DNA of 64,000 nt, from NCBI GenBank assembly GCA_038087035.1, contig CP051187.1, positions 248,001-312,000 of the forward strand. The letters run 5' to 3'. The notes under the pieces were generated by a model that ran no database searches, was not told the origin of the DNA, and worked only from the letters and a program-made list of their open reading frames with translations. Below are positions 1 to 8,369 of the stretch, piece by piece. The position numbers and the translations under genes are program-made. Positions within the stretch are counted from its first letter, which is position 1. The number at the start of each line of letters is the position of its first letter. Source of the stretch: Gloeotrichia echinulata CP02 (GTDB taxonomy: Bacteria; Cyanobacteriota; Cyanobacteriia; Cyanobacteriales; Nostocaceae).

Positions 1-357
1 TACATAGTCGATAGTAATGTCCAAGTCTTGCAGCACCCCGCGCAGGTAAAATTGAATTTCGCGGTCTCGCACCACAATTTTTTGCGGTCGAGCAGGTTTA
101 GCGGGACTATGGGGATGCTCCATTGCCCGCATTAACGTGCGAACAATTGCTTCTGTCCCCGTTTCTGGTGCGACTACATCCATTGAGCGAACAATACCTT
201 GGGAACCATCCACCCAAAGAATACATTCTCCCTTGCCTTCTGAGTCTTGTGGCTGGGTTGGTGATCCTGATAATGGACGGCGATCGCCCTCCCATACAGA
301 AGGAATTTGAGTTAATTTCTTCAATCGACGACTGGTAGAGCGATTAAAACTTGTCAT
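1..357 (-). CDS. Conserved cyanobacterial hypothetical protein (N-terminal 119 residues, cut by window edge)
   Basis: The reading frame is open from an ATG at 357 to the window edge without a stop, so only the N-terminus is visible. It starts MTSFNRSTSRRLKKL, has a basic N-terminus, then a soluble stretch containing ECILWVDGSQGIVRSMDVV and a segment ending in IQFYLRGVLQDLDITIDYV. No signal peptide or membrane segment is seen. Codon choice and an internal HIP1 site fit a native gene. I do not recognise a function. A competing shorter frame on the same strand at 107-295 is a shadow. Confidence 0.6.
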   Translation of the reverse strand, partial: MTSFNRSTSRRLKKLTQIPSVWEGDRRPLSGSPTQPQDSEGKGECILWVDGSQGIVRSMDVVAPETGTEAIVRTLMRAMEHPHSPAKPARPQKIVVRDREIQFYLRGVLQDLDITIDYV

Positions 358-501
358 AGAGTAAGTTGATCAGTAGAAGCAATACGTTCGTAAACTTTTA
401 GGAATGGCGAGCCTGGGCTGACAATTTCCTCGCTGCACACCAAGAGTCTTTCCGACTCAGGCTGCCACAAAACTTTAACTCTTACCAAAAAAACTGGGTC
501 T

Positions 502-530
502 AAAGCCCCGTCCTTCTAGGACGGCTTTTT
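502..530. repeat. Solo IS200/IS605-type terminal hairpin
   Basis: A perfect stem CCGTCCT / AGGACGG with flanking AAAGCC and GGCTTT. The same hairpin in opposite orientation ends an IS200 tnpA fragment at 56381-56412, so this is probably a solo IS end. It could also act as a terminator between the flanking genes. No transposase sequence is readable beside it, and the 96-aa minus frame over it looks random. Confidence 0.5.
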
Positions 531-849
531 GGTAAAATAGTGGCAACAGGCAGGGCATTGTCTGTCGGGCTAGGTGATGTAAGACGGGCTATGCCTGCTA
601 TTGCTGTTTGAATCCAGAATCCCTGAACTTTCAGATCAGGGAGTATGTCAAAATACCGAATCTCTAAACACACCGAATCTCTTAATTCTAGAATAAAAAT
701 CTGTAGCTGCTTTTGACAGAGTGTTGACAATTTACCAACTAAGGTCATTAATGTCGCTAGAATGAATACAAAAACTGAACGGCTACCCAAGGGCAGTAAC
801 CAGCCTATACAGGGTAATAGTTAGACCACTTAAGGAGTTGAAAAAGCAG

Positions 850-1206
850 ATGACACAAGCAACTCAGTCTCAACAGAGGGGAATCCTCTTGAGTGAAGCC
901 GCATTACGCCATGTAAAATTCCTGCGGGACAAGCAAGGCTCAGATTTCTGCTTACGGGTAGGAGTCCGACAAGGTGGCTGCTCTGGGATGTCTTACATGA
1001 TGGACTTTGAAGACCTTGGTAAGATCACTCATCAGGATGAAATTTTTGATTATGAAGGCTTTAAGATTGTCAGCGATCGCAAAAGTCTATTATACCTCTA
1101 TGGTTTAATGCTTGATTATAGTGATGCCATGATTGGCGGCGGTTTTCAATTCACTAACCCCAACGCCAATCAAACCTGCGGTTGCGGTAAGTCATTTGGG
1201 GTGTAA
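850..1206 (+). CDS. IscA/SufA-type (HesB family) iron-sulfur carrier protein
   Basis: 118-aa A-type carrier that would bind Fe-S clusters or iron and pass them to apoproteins in the cytosol. The three family cysteines are present: Cys44 in QGGCSGMSY, and Cys110 and Cys112 in the C-terminal TCGCGKSF motif. Length is normal. I chose ATG 850 over the in-frame TTG at 838 because the TAAGGAG ribosome site (831-837) would touch the TTG, while it sits 12 nt before the ATG. The suf operon lies 13 kb downstream and is not linked. IscA versus SufA naming cannot be decided from sequence alone. Confidence 0.9.
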   Translation: MTQATQSQQRGILLSEAALRHVKFLRDKQGSDFCLRVGVRQGGCSGMSYMMDFEDLGKITHQDEIFDYEGFKIVSDRKSLLYLYGLMLDYSDAMIGGGFQFTNPNANQTCGCGKSFGV

Positions 1207-1278
1207 GATTGTCAGTTGTCCATTGTCATTAGACTCTGGACAAATGACTATTGACTATTGACCAATGACTATTGACCA

Positions 1279-1701
1279 ATGACTAATACAGTTGAATCCC
1301 TGTTTGATACAGGTTTAGAACGTTATAAAGCCGGAGAATCTGTTGATTCTTTAATCCCTGTATTTAAAGAAGTGTGCGATCGCGCCCCTAGAAGTAGTCC
1401 TGCTTGGACTTGTTTGGCTTGGTTGTATCTACTCGATAACCAACCCAACTTGGCTTACAAAGCCGCACAGAAGGCAGTAAAGTTAAATTCACAAGACGTA
1501 CAAGCCAGGATTAATCTCGCCCTCGCTATGCTCGAAAGCAATCAAAAAGGTCTGCGAGAACACGTTAATTTTGCCAAACAGTTAATTTTTGTGAACCCAG
1601 AATGGCGGGATGAAATTATCAACAGCATTGAAGATGGTTTCAGCCGCAAACCAGATTGGCAAAGTTTGGCAAAAGTCAAAACCTGGCTGTTTGAGGAGTG
1701 A
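1279..1701 (+). CDS. TPR-repeat protein
   Basis: 140-aa soluble protein with at least two tetratricopeptide-like helix pairs: roughly residues 38-70 (AWTCLAWLYLLDNQPNLAYK) and 71-105 (LNSQDVQARINLALAMLES). Such repeats form protein-interaction scaffolds; the partner is unknown. It follows the Fe-S carrier gene on the same strand after 72 bp made mostly of ATTGACC/AATGACT heptamers, and its ATG lies inside that repeat run. No ribosome site is evident. Conserved-looking cyanobacterial gene of unknown role. Confidence 0.75.
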   Translation: MTNTVESLFDTGLERYKAGESVDSLIPVFKEVCDRAPRSSPAWTCLAWLYLLDNQPNLAYKAAQKAVKLNSQDVQARINLALAMLESNQKGLREHVNFAKQLIFVNPEWRDEIINSIEDGFSRKPDWQSLAKVKTWLFEE

Positions 1702-1710
1702 GAAATTAAA

Positions 1711-1774
1711 AGTTAGGAGTTAAAAGTTAGGAGTTAGGAGTTAGGAGTTAGGAGTTAGGAGTTAGGAGTTAGGA
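1711..1774. repeat. Short heptamer tandem array (AGTTAGG)
   Basis: About eight to nine near-perfect copies of a 7-bp unit AGTTAGG between the TPR gene and the next small gene, of the short tandemly repeated repetitive type known in Nostoc. Confidence 0.9.
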
Positions 1775-1810
1775 TTAATTTTAATTCCTAACTTCTTGTT
1801 TTTGCATGTC

Positions 1811-2053
1811 ATGAAAGATAGAATATTAAATTGGCTAAATCTAGTTTTAGTTGCGGATGTGTTTTTGGTGTTGTTTGGTTTTGGGTGGTTAGCGATCGCA
1901 GCGATTGGTGATGCTTCAGGAGTAAATCTCGGTCTGGATTTGTGGCATCAGCTGTGGCAACCTGTATTCAACCCAGCTATTGGCATTCTGATGGGTGGTG
2001 CTATTCTCAGCGGTCTCATCAGTTGGATTTCTCGCAAATTTGCTAAGGATTAG
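1811..2053 (+). CDS. Small two-helix membrane protein, unknown function
   Basis: 80 aa with two hydrophobic segments, approximately residues 9-31 (LVLVADVFLVLFGFGWLAIA) and 52-70 (PAIGILMGGAILSGLISW), and a basic C-terminus (SRKFAKD). ATG 1811 is preferred to the in-frame TTG at 1796. It lies 109 bp after the TPR gene on the same strand, separated by a heptamer array, and its stop is followed immediately by further heptamers. Probably a conserved cyanobacterial membrane protein; no catalytic motif. Confidence 0.65.
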   Translation: MKDRILNWLNLVLVADVFLVLFGFGWLAIAAIGDASGVNLGLDLWHQLWQPVFNPAIGILMGGAILSGLISWISRKFAKD

Positions 2054-2122
2054 TCATTTGTCATTGGTCATTGGTCATTTGTCATTTGTCATTGGTCATT
2101 GGTCATTTGTCATTTGTCATCA
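2053..2122. repeat. Heptamer array GTCATTT/GTCATTG
   Basis: About nine to ten copies of GTCATTK directly after the stop codon of the small membrane gene. It leads directly into the TTGACCC array. Confidence 0.9.
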
Positions 2123-2458
2123 TTGACCCTTGACCCTTGACCCTTGACCCTTGACCCTTGACCCTTGACCCTTGACCCTTGACCCTTGACCCTTGACCCT
2201 TGACCCTTGACCCTTGACCCTTGACCCTTGACCCTTGACCCTTGACCCTTGACCCTTGACCCTTGACCCTTGACCCTTGACCCTTGACCCTTGACCCTTG
2301 ACCCTTGACCCTTGACCCTTGACCCTTGACCCTTGACCCTTGACCCTTGACCCTTGACCCTTGACCCTTGACCCTTGACCCTTGACCCTTGACCCTTGAC
2401 CCTTGACCCTTGACCCTTGACCCTTGACCCTTGACCCTTGACCCTTGACCCTTGACCC
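2123..2458. repeat. 48 perfect tandem copies of TTGACCC
   Basis: The 336-bp block is an uninterrupted run of the 7-bp unit TTGACCC; first copy 2123-2129, last copy 2452-2458, in phase, giving 48 copies. It lies between the convergent genes ending at 2053 (+) and 2465 (-), only 6 bp from the latter's stop codon. Seven is not a multiple of three, so the array reads in all frames, but it overlaps no coding sequence. Confidence 0.97.
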
Positions 2459-2464
2459 TTAATT

Positions 2465-3385
2465 TCAGGTTAAAATTTGTTTAAGTGCTGATTGCAAATC
2501 AGGGTATTGGTACTCAAAGCCAGCAGCCACGGTGCGCTTAGGGAGGACTTGTTGACCTTCTAAAACTACTATCGCCCCATCTCCCAAGAGGGCTTCGAGG
2601 GCAAAAGCTGGAACGGGTAACCAGGAAGGGCGATTCAGTACTAGACCCAAAGCTTGGCATAAATCTGTCATGCGGACTGGATGAGGGGCAGTAGCATTAT
2701 ATACACCTTGTGTTTCGGGTTTAGTTAAGGCTTGGAGTATCAGGCTAACTACGTCGTCTAAATGTATCCAAGAAAACCACTGCCTACCGCTGCCAAGTGG
2801 TCCACCAGCAAAGAGTTTGAAAGGAGTAATCATTTTGCCTAAAGCACCACCCAAACCTAGGACAATGCCCAAACGCAGGATTACCAGGCGCACACCAGCA
2901 TCCTTAACCTTTGTCGCCTCTGCTTCCCAAGCAAGGCATACTTGAGCGAGAAAATCATTGCCAGATAAACTAGTTTCGTCAAAGGTAGCAGTTTCACTGG
3001 TGCCATAGTAGCCGATAGCTGAAGCGTTGACTAACACAGTTGGTTTAGGGTTAGCGTTGGCTATGGCTTCGACTATTTTTTGTGTACCTAGTTTACGGCT
3101 ATTGAGGATTTTTTGCTGTTGTTCTGGCGTCCAGCGTTCCTCGGCGATGGGTTCTCCGGCGAGATGAACGACACTATCACAAAGAGCGATCGCATTTTGC
3201 CAAGCACCGGATACAGTAGGGGTATAGGCAACAATTTCTACATTCGGGAAGGTTTGAGAGGGAAAAACCTTTTGAGCGAAATCAGTGCTACGTGTGAACA
3301 CCAGCACTTTATGACCTTCCTTGTGGAGTCGTGCGACTAGACGACTACCCACAAATCCTGTGGCTCCAGTAATTGCGACTTTCAT
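2465..3385 (-). CDS. TIGR01777-type SDR epimerase (YfcH-like)
   Basis: 306-aa atypical short-chain dehydrogenase. The N-terminal MKVAITGATGFVGSRL is the TGxxGxxG NAD(P)-binding Rossmann motif. YxxxK-type active-site surroundings (ASAIGYYG, about residue 125) and FSWIHLDD in the second half match the YfcH/TIGR01777 epimerase family. The C-terminal DUF1731-like tail (PSWLPVPAFALEALLGD) is present. Length is typical and the protein is cytosolic. The true substrate of this family is not established; older names such as cell-division inhibitor are unsupported. Monocistronic, convergent with the repeat array. Confidence 0.88.
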   Translation of the reverse strand: MKVAITGATGFVGSRLVARLHKEGHKVLVFTRSTDFAQKVFPSQTFPNVEIVAYTPTVSGAWQNAIALCDSVVHLAGEPIAEERWTPEQQQKILNSRKLGTQKIVEAIANANPKPTVLVNASAIGYYGTSETATFDETSLSGNDFLAQVCLAWEAEATKVKDAGVRLVILRLGIVLGLGGALGKMITPFKLFAGGPLGSGRQWFSWIHLDDVVSLILQALTKPETQGVYNATAPHPVRMTDLCQALGLVLNRPSWLPVPAFALEALLGDGAIVVLEGQQVLPKRTVAAGFEYQYPDLQSALKQILT

Positions 3386-3575
3386 ATGCTCTTTGCCAAA
3401 TCTTCATTTTATTAAATTTTGTGATCAAATTTTCAGCTTACACCTGCCTGTCGCCGGAAGACTACTTGCTTTGATCACTAAAAAACTTGATTTTTTGAAG
3501 GAATGTCTAAAGACTTGCCGTTTAGAGGCTTGGGTATTATAGGATGGACGGAGTGTTGCAAGGCTCGGGGCTATT

Positions 3576-3923
3576 ATGGCTCGCTATACCTGTTCATTTA
3601 TTGTTTCTGTTGCTATTGACCATCTCCAACCGTTACTTGTAGGACTCCTACAGGACTGTGAGTTGGATGTTCAATACTACACAGCCGATTACATCATGGC
3701 TCGTGAGATCCCTGGTAATGTTTCTTTTTCTAAGTTAGTGACGGTGGAAGTATTGATTGATAAATCAACAGCCACCGAAACGGAAACTCGCTTGAGTATT
3801 GTGGTTAAAAACGAGGAACTACCACTCCAACTTGATAATCACTGCCGACAAATGTTTGAATTTGTCAAGCAGGCAATTGAACATAGCCGTCATTGGCATT
3901 TGATTGAAAGTCTGGCGGGGTAG
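3576..3923 (+). CDS. Conserved hypothetical protein (115 aa)
   Basis: Soluble protein beginning MARYTCSFIVSVAIDHLQP, with alternating beta-like segments (LVTVEVLIDKS, TRLSIVVKNEE) and a C-terminal helix (MFEFVKQAIEHSRHW). No signal peptide, membrane segment or catalytic motif is visible. Divergent from the SDR epimerase, 190 bp apart. The pattern suggests a small alpha/beta domain conserved among cyanobacteria; function not recognised. Confidence 0.65.
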   Translation: MARYTCSFIVSVAIDHLQPLLVGLLQDCELDVQYYTADYIMAREIPGNVSFSKLVTVEVLIDKSTATETETRLSIVVKNEELPLQLDNHCRQMFEFVKQAIEHSRHWHLIESLAG

Positions 3924-4134
3924 AAGAATGCTGAGTTAAAAGTGCAGCGTAGCGGGGTTAGCCCGTAGTGAGTTAAAAGATCGCCAACAAGGGACGGGGT
4001 ATCAACCCTTTGCAGTTCTCCAGATCAGATGATTCCGCCCACAGGGAATGGGGCATTTACCTGGGCATAAGTATTTTATTTAACATAGGCTACGCCCCGC
4101 TACGCTAACAGCACTTACTACTAAACACGGACAT

Positions 4135-4635
4135 TTATTCCTCAAGATCTTCAGTCATACCTGGGTTTATTAGTGTAATATCATACTCGCTTGCATCCGT
4201 TTGTCCACAACGTTCAATGTTTTTCAGTAGGTAATAAATAGCACGTACCTGCGGACCAAAAACGATCTCGTCTTCATTTTTGAGGTCGTAGGCTGGCATC
4301 TTGCGTCCATTAATCATCAGACCATTGGAACTAGGCTTGCCTTTGGCATCACCATCCACAATTCGGTAATAATAGCTATTACCATTGTGTTCTCGTGGTA
4401 ATCTAACTAATGTGGCATGGCGGCGGGAGACAAACTGTGACATCAAACGGATATTGCAGTCTCGGTCTCTACCAATAGAATAAACGGCTTGATCGAGAGA
4501 AAATTCCTTACGACCTTGATCGTCTTCAAGAATTAGTAGATGGTTTTCATTAGTGTCTGCTGGCATTGGTGCGTCTTTGCTAAAATCGCTGGCACTGTGA
4601 TTGATCAAAATTTGTTTATTATAGTTTTTTGCCAT
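4135..4635 (-). CDS. FHA-domain protein
   Basis: 166 aa, cytosolic. A forkhead-associated phosphothreonine-binding domain spans about residues 32-130: YSIGRDRDCNIRL, then SRRHATL, then SSNGLMINGRK, which are the GRxxxxD, SRxH and NG signatures. FHA domains dock phosphorylated partners, usually in Ser/Thr kinase signalling. An acidic C-terminus ends MTEDLEE. No kinase gene is adjacent. Start ATG 4635. The genes on both sides lie more than 200 bp away, so it is probably transcribed alone. Confidence 0.85.
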   Translation of the reverse strand: MAKNYNKQILINHSASDFSKDAPMPADTNENHLLILEDDQGRKEFSLDQAVYSIGRDRDCNIRLMSQFVSRRHATLVRLPREHNGNSYYYRIVDGDAKGKPSSNGLMINGRKMPAYDLKNEDEIVFGPQVRAIYYLLKNIERCGQTDASEYDITLINPGMTEDLEE

Positions 4636-5068
4636 TGTCGCCCACTACAGTGTGTGGTAATAAGCATTAAAATTATTAATTTCCTGGAAACTTTTTGTAA
4701 TTCGTAATTCGTAATGGGCTACGCCCCGCTACGAAGCTCGTAATTACTTTGTTTTCAGGGATAGTCAAGTATCCCACTAGACACTCAAAACAACTACCCA
4801 AAGGTATTGCAATTGCGCTTACTTTTTTTGTTAAATTGCTTTGGGAGTCTATCACTTTGCCAATTCGGTACGCTCACCATCCTGACATTTCTCGCTCTTT
4901 TTGTGTTGCCTTTAATAGGTGTACTAAGTAGCCGGGATTCCACCGAACTAGGAATGGTTCAACACGTTGAAGTTGCCCTACTTGCTTCTTAATTATATCA
5001 GAAGACCACAGCGACTAAAGTTAAAGAGTCGTTTCCCACGAGCGGTCTAAAGACACTGAGTTTCCCAC
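4636..5068. other. Intergenic region, 433 bp, no convincing gene
   Basis: Contains AATTCGTAATTC direct repeats and a dispersed repeat rich in GGCTACGCCCCGCTACG (4713-4733), also seen near 4087-4106. Two overlapping 60-aa frames (4749-4992) have no family features and no ribosome site, and I do not call them. Confidence 0.6.
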
Positions 5069-7495
5069 TTACCGCGAGGTTCTATGACCCAGGCGACGTA
5101 ATAATACTGAGTTGCTGACCACACTAACTGAACTAAACGCCATTAAAGCAGCGGCGCCAGAGGGACTAAGGACAAAGCCCAAACTAGGCAACAAAACACC
5201 CGCTGCTAGGGGAATTCCAATTGTATTATATGCAAAAGCCCAAAATAAATTTTGACGAATTTTGTTGAAGGTGGCACGACTGAGGTAAATTGATTGGACA
5301 ACATCGCTTAAGCTATCCCGCATCAACACAATAGCAGCGGTTTCCATAGCCACATCCGTCCCAGAATATAAAGCAATTCCTACATCTGCTTGGGATAAAG
5401 CCGGCGCATCATTAATTCCATCCCCAACCATTGCGACAACGGATTTTTGATTGGGTATTTTCCCCATCTCCCCAGTCTGAAGGGATTGAATAGCAGCAGC
5501 TTTTTTGCTGGGAGGAACACCCGCCATGATATCAGCACTATCTAGTCCCAGTTGTTTGCCGATCGCCGTCGCGGCTTCTTGGCGATCGCCACTCAACAAA
5601 ATTACCCTTAATCCCATTTGGCGCAATTTGTCAACCGTAGCTTGAGCATCGGATCTGAGGGAATCGGACACCGCAATCAGTCCGGCTAAAGTCCCCCTAA
5701 TCGCCACGTAAACGACTGTTTTACCATCTGTTGCCCATTTCTGAGCCATCTGTTGGGCAGTATCACTAATGGCTATACCGTGCCAACTCAACCAGTCCCC
5801 GTTGCCTAACAAGACAGTAGCGCCCTCTACCACAGCGGATACGCCTAATCCTGGTTCGGTGTGAAAGTCCACAGCGTCTGGGATAGATAACTCCTGCTGC
5901 TGCGCTGCTTGCTGGATGGCTTTGGCTAGGGGATGGTATGTGCCGCTTTCTACAGCCGCTGCTAACTGGAGGAGGGATTGGGGATTTGCTGTTTGGGATT
6001 CCTCAATGCACAGACAATCAGTTACTGTGGGCTTACCTGTGGTCAAGGTGCCAGTTTTATCAAAAACAACGGTATTTAGCTGGTGTACCCGTTCCAAAAC
6101 ATCGCCGCCTTTGATTAACAGACCACGTTCTGCACCCATACCAGTGCCCACCAGAATCGCCGTGGGTGTAGCCAGACCCAAAGCACAGGGACAAGAGACG
6201 ACCATAACGGCGATCGCCAATTTTAAACTGAGTAACAATGGTGTTAGCTGAGTGTGATGGGTGGCGTGACCCATCATCTCCATACCGCCTGAAATGGTGA
6301 TATTTGTCCAGATGTGGGTACCAAAGAAGTACCAAAAGACAAATGTCAAGCAAGCTGCAGCCAAAACCCCATAGGTAAAGTAACCAGCTACAGTGTCTGC
6401 TAATTTCTGGACTGGTGCTTTGCGGGTTTGGGCAGCTTCTACTAGGGCGACAATGTGAGCTAGAGTGGTATCACTGCCGGTACGGGTTGCCTGGATGGCG
6501 ATCGCTCCCGATTGGTTGAGGGTACCTCCTGTCACCAAATCTCCCGGTTGCTTGATCACTGGCACGGCTTCCCCAGTTAGCATCGACTCATCCACTGTTG
6601 TTTGCCCAAGGCGCACCTCTCCATCAACAGGGATTTTATCGCCTGGTAGTACCTGCAACCACTCACCAATACGCACCTGGGCGGCGGGAATCTCGATACT
6701 AGTTGACCCAATAACCAAGTCATTGCCAATTTTCTCTGGGTTGGCTATCAATCGCGCTAATTGTGGCTGGAGTGCCAACAATTGTCTAAATGCAGCGGCG
6801 GCGCGACCTCTAGCTTGTTGTTCCAAGGTGCGTCCCAGGAGGATAAAGCCTAACATCATCACTGGTTCGTCAAAGAAGCAATCCCACCCCAATTGGGGGA
6901 ACAGCAACGCCACTAAACTAGCGCTGTAGGCTGTCAGCGTTCCTAATCCCACTAGGGTATTCATATTGGGTGCATTCCGCCTCCAACCCAGCCAGCCATC
7001 TACTAAAATCGGGCGTCCGGGAAATAGTAGCGCTACCGTTGCCAATCCACAATGGAACCAGATGTTATTCCAAAATGGCAATAGTGATGTCGCGATATTA
7101 CCAAAATGTCCAATTCCCGATAACACCAGCAACACACCAGCAATCACCAGTTGTTGGAGTGCAGATTGCATTTCTCGCTGCTGTCGTGCTTCGGGGTCGG
7201 GGATAGCAGATGTTTCCCCAGCCAAATCTTTAGCTGTTCGGGGTTGAGTTGGGAACCCAACCGCTGTCAATCGCTTTGCCAATGCGTCTGGATCTACCGC
7301 ACCAGCCGCCGCTTCTACGACTGCTACCTCTGTAGCCAGGTTCACACAAGCACTCTCGACTCCTGGATGTTGGGTTAGCTGTCTTTCTACGGCATTTACA
7401 CACCCAGCACACTTCATTCCCCCTACATCTAGAATGATTTTCTCAGTTATCGGGGTTTGTTCTGGGGCAAGCTTTGTTGTCGGTACAAGTTGCAT
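5069..7495 (-). CDS. ctaA: Copper-translocating P1B-type ATPase CtaA
   Basis: 808 aa. In cyanobacteria CtaA takes up Cu(I) across the cytoplasmic membrane for supply, via the Atx1 chaperone and PacS, to thylakoid plastocyanin and cytochrome oxidase. Visible: N-terminal heavy-metal domain with GGMKCAGC (Cys29, Cys32); TGEA actuator loop; CPCALGLATP metal-transport motif near residue 434; DKTGTLT phosphorylation site near 478; HPLAK class signature; GDGINDAPAL near 690; eight expected membrane helices. The GGMKCAGCV form of the metal site resembles CtaA more than PacS. No metal regulator or atx1 gene is adjacent. ATG 7495 starts the protein. Confidence 0.9.
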   Translation of the reverse strand: MQLVPTTKLAPEQTPITEKIILDVGGMKCAGCVNAVERQLTQHPGVESACVNLATEVAVVEAAAGAVDPDALAKRLTAVGFPTQPRTAKDLAGETSAIPDPEARQQREMQSALQQLVIAGVLLVLSGIGHFGNIATSLLPFWNNIWFHCGLATVALLFPGRPILVDGWLGWRRNAPNMNTLVGLGTLTAYSASLVALLFPQLGWDCFFDEPVMMLGFILLGRTLEQQARGRAAAAFRQLLALQPQLARLIANPEKIGNDLVIGSTSIEIPAAQVRIGEWLQVLPGDKIPVDGEVRLGQTTVDESMLTGEAVPVIKQPGDLVTGGTLNQSGAIAIQATRTGSDTTLAHIVALVEAAQTRKAPVQKLADTVAGYFTYGVLAAACLTFVFWYFFGTHIWTNITISGGMEMMGHATHHTQLTPLLLSLKLAIAVMVVSCPCALGLATPTAILVGTGMGAERGLLIKGGDVLERVHQLNTVVFDKTGTLTTGKPTVTDCLCIEESQTANPQSLLQLAAAVESGTYHPLAKAIQQAAQQQELSIPDAVDFHTEPGLGVSAVVEGATVLLGNGDWLSWHGIAISDTAQQMAQKWATDGKTVVYVAIRGTLAGLIAVSDSLRSDAQATVDKLRQMGLRVILLSGDRQEAATAIGKQLGLDSADIMAGVPPSKKAAAIQSLQTGEMGKIPNQKSVVAMVGDGINDAPALSQADVGIALYSGTDVAMETAAIVLMRDSLSDVVQSIYLSRATFNKIRQNLFWAFAYNTIGIPLAAGVLLPSLGFVLSPSGAAALMAFSSVSVVSNSVLLRRLGHRTSR

Positions 7496-7842
7496 GGCAA
7501 GAGTTTAGTTAGATTCGCTACGAAAAGACAACGCCTCACTAAAAGCGTCCCTATTTCGAGGGTAGGCGAAATCTGCAACTACGACTGCATGTCAAAATTA
7601 TATTTTTATTTTAACATAAATTTTCAAGCAATAACCAGGGCTTACGCTAGTGTCACATTTAAAGAATGGTGCGTGACGCCACAAGTCTTGTGACTACGTA
7701 CAATATTTATCGCTGCGTCACGCACCCTACGATTATTATTGTGCCCCCAGAGTAGATCATAAATAACTACAGATCCTCGTAGGGGCGCAAGGCCTTGCGC
7801 CCCTGACCAGTGGACTTGTGCCCCGTCAGGTGTAATAGGGTA
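7496..7842. other. Intergenic region with palindromic repeats
   Basis: Upstream of ctaA. Holds a GTGCGTGACGCC / TCACGCACCCTAC inverted pair (about 7668-7730) and a perfect palindrome AGGGGCGCAAGG / CCTTGCGCCCCT at 7781-7804 that recurs at 50171-50221 and 54847-54874. A 78-aa frame (7457-7693) overlaps the start of ctaA and is rejected. Confidence 0.7.
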
Positions 7843-8022
7843 TCAAGGACGGTTCCAGCGTTGAGAAGTTACGTAGATAATTGCTCCCAGTTGTATTGGT
7901 ATGAAAGAAATCAGGCTTTTCAAAAGATAATGAATTTCTAAATTGGACATAGCGCTGAAATACCCAAAGCCCAACAATAGGAATATGCTTAAGGTCAGCT
8001 TGTTACGTTTGAGGGTTAGCAT
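7843..8022 (-). CDS. Small membrane protein (59 aa)
   Basis: A short ORF starting MLTLKRNKLTLSIFLLLGFG with an in-frame stop directly before its ATG. Two hydrophobic segments are visible, about residues 9-24 (LTLSIFLLLGFGYFSA) and 37-52 (LISFIPIQLGAIIYV), and it ends TSQRWNRP. It lies 71 bp downstream of the TM2-domain gene on the same strand, so the two may be cotranscribed. No Shine-Dalgarno sequence is visible. Evidence is length, hydrophobicity and context only. Confidence 0.45.
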   Translation of the reverse strand: MLTLKRNKLTLSIFLLLGFGYFSAMSNLEIHYLLKSLISFIPIQLGAIIYVTSQRWNRP

Positions 8023-8093
8023 TTAGCAGTTTTTCAATAAAGAATTAACAAAGGTCAACCGATTTTGGATTTTGGATTTTGGATTGACTTTTT

Positions 8094-8369
8094 CTAGAAC
8101 CAGCCCTGCTTATTCAGAAAGTAAGTATTGACGAATTGTTCATGGGATTTGTTCAAGTAGATCATGCCTTCAATCAAACCGACAAGTTGCATAATTATGA
8201 AGCTAAAACCGTAGGTGAAGGAACCACCTACAACAGAAATTACCAGCATAATAAAGCCTTCTGGAGCGTATCCAAGAACAAATTTGTGGACGCCAAAGCC
8301 TCCGAGAATAATGCCACAATAACCAGATATAAGTTGTTTGCTAGTGTGATTAGTATTGAGATTAGCCAT
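8094..8369 (-). CDS. TM2-domain protein
   Basis: 91-aa membrane protein with the TM2 architecture: two helices (about residues 16-34 and 38-65) with a short polar turn. The first is rich in glycine around LGGFGVHKFVLGYAPEG, matching the family G-x-H-x-F-x-L-G pattern, and is followed by IMLVISVVGGSFTYGFSFI. AAGGA lies about 12 nt before ATG 8369. The molecular role of TM2 proteins in bacteria is unknown. A second small membrane gene follows. Confidence 0.8.
   Translation of the reverse strand: MANLNTNHTSKQLISGYCGIILGGFGVHKFVLGYAPEGFIMLVISVVGGSFTYGFSFIIMQLVGLIEGMIYLNKSHEQFVNTYFLNKQGWF

Noticed and set aside
107..357. Short ORFs (62 and 71 aa) crossing the first gene on both strands
   Set aside because: Shadows of the conserved minus-strand frame, which is open from 357 to the edge and has better composition.
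500..790. 96-aa minus frame near the hairpin
   Set aside because: No family pattern and it contains the hairpin; likely chance.
2053..2458. Repeat region considered as CRISPR
   Set aside because: Contiguous heptamers with no spacers.
5916..7412. Several 60-154-aa frames inside ctaA on both strands
   Set aside because: Shadows of the ctaA coding sequence.
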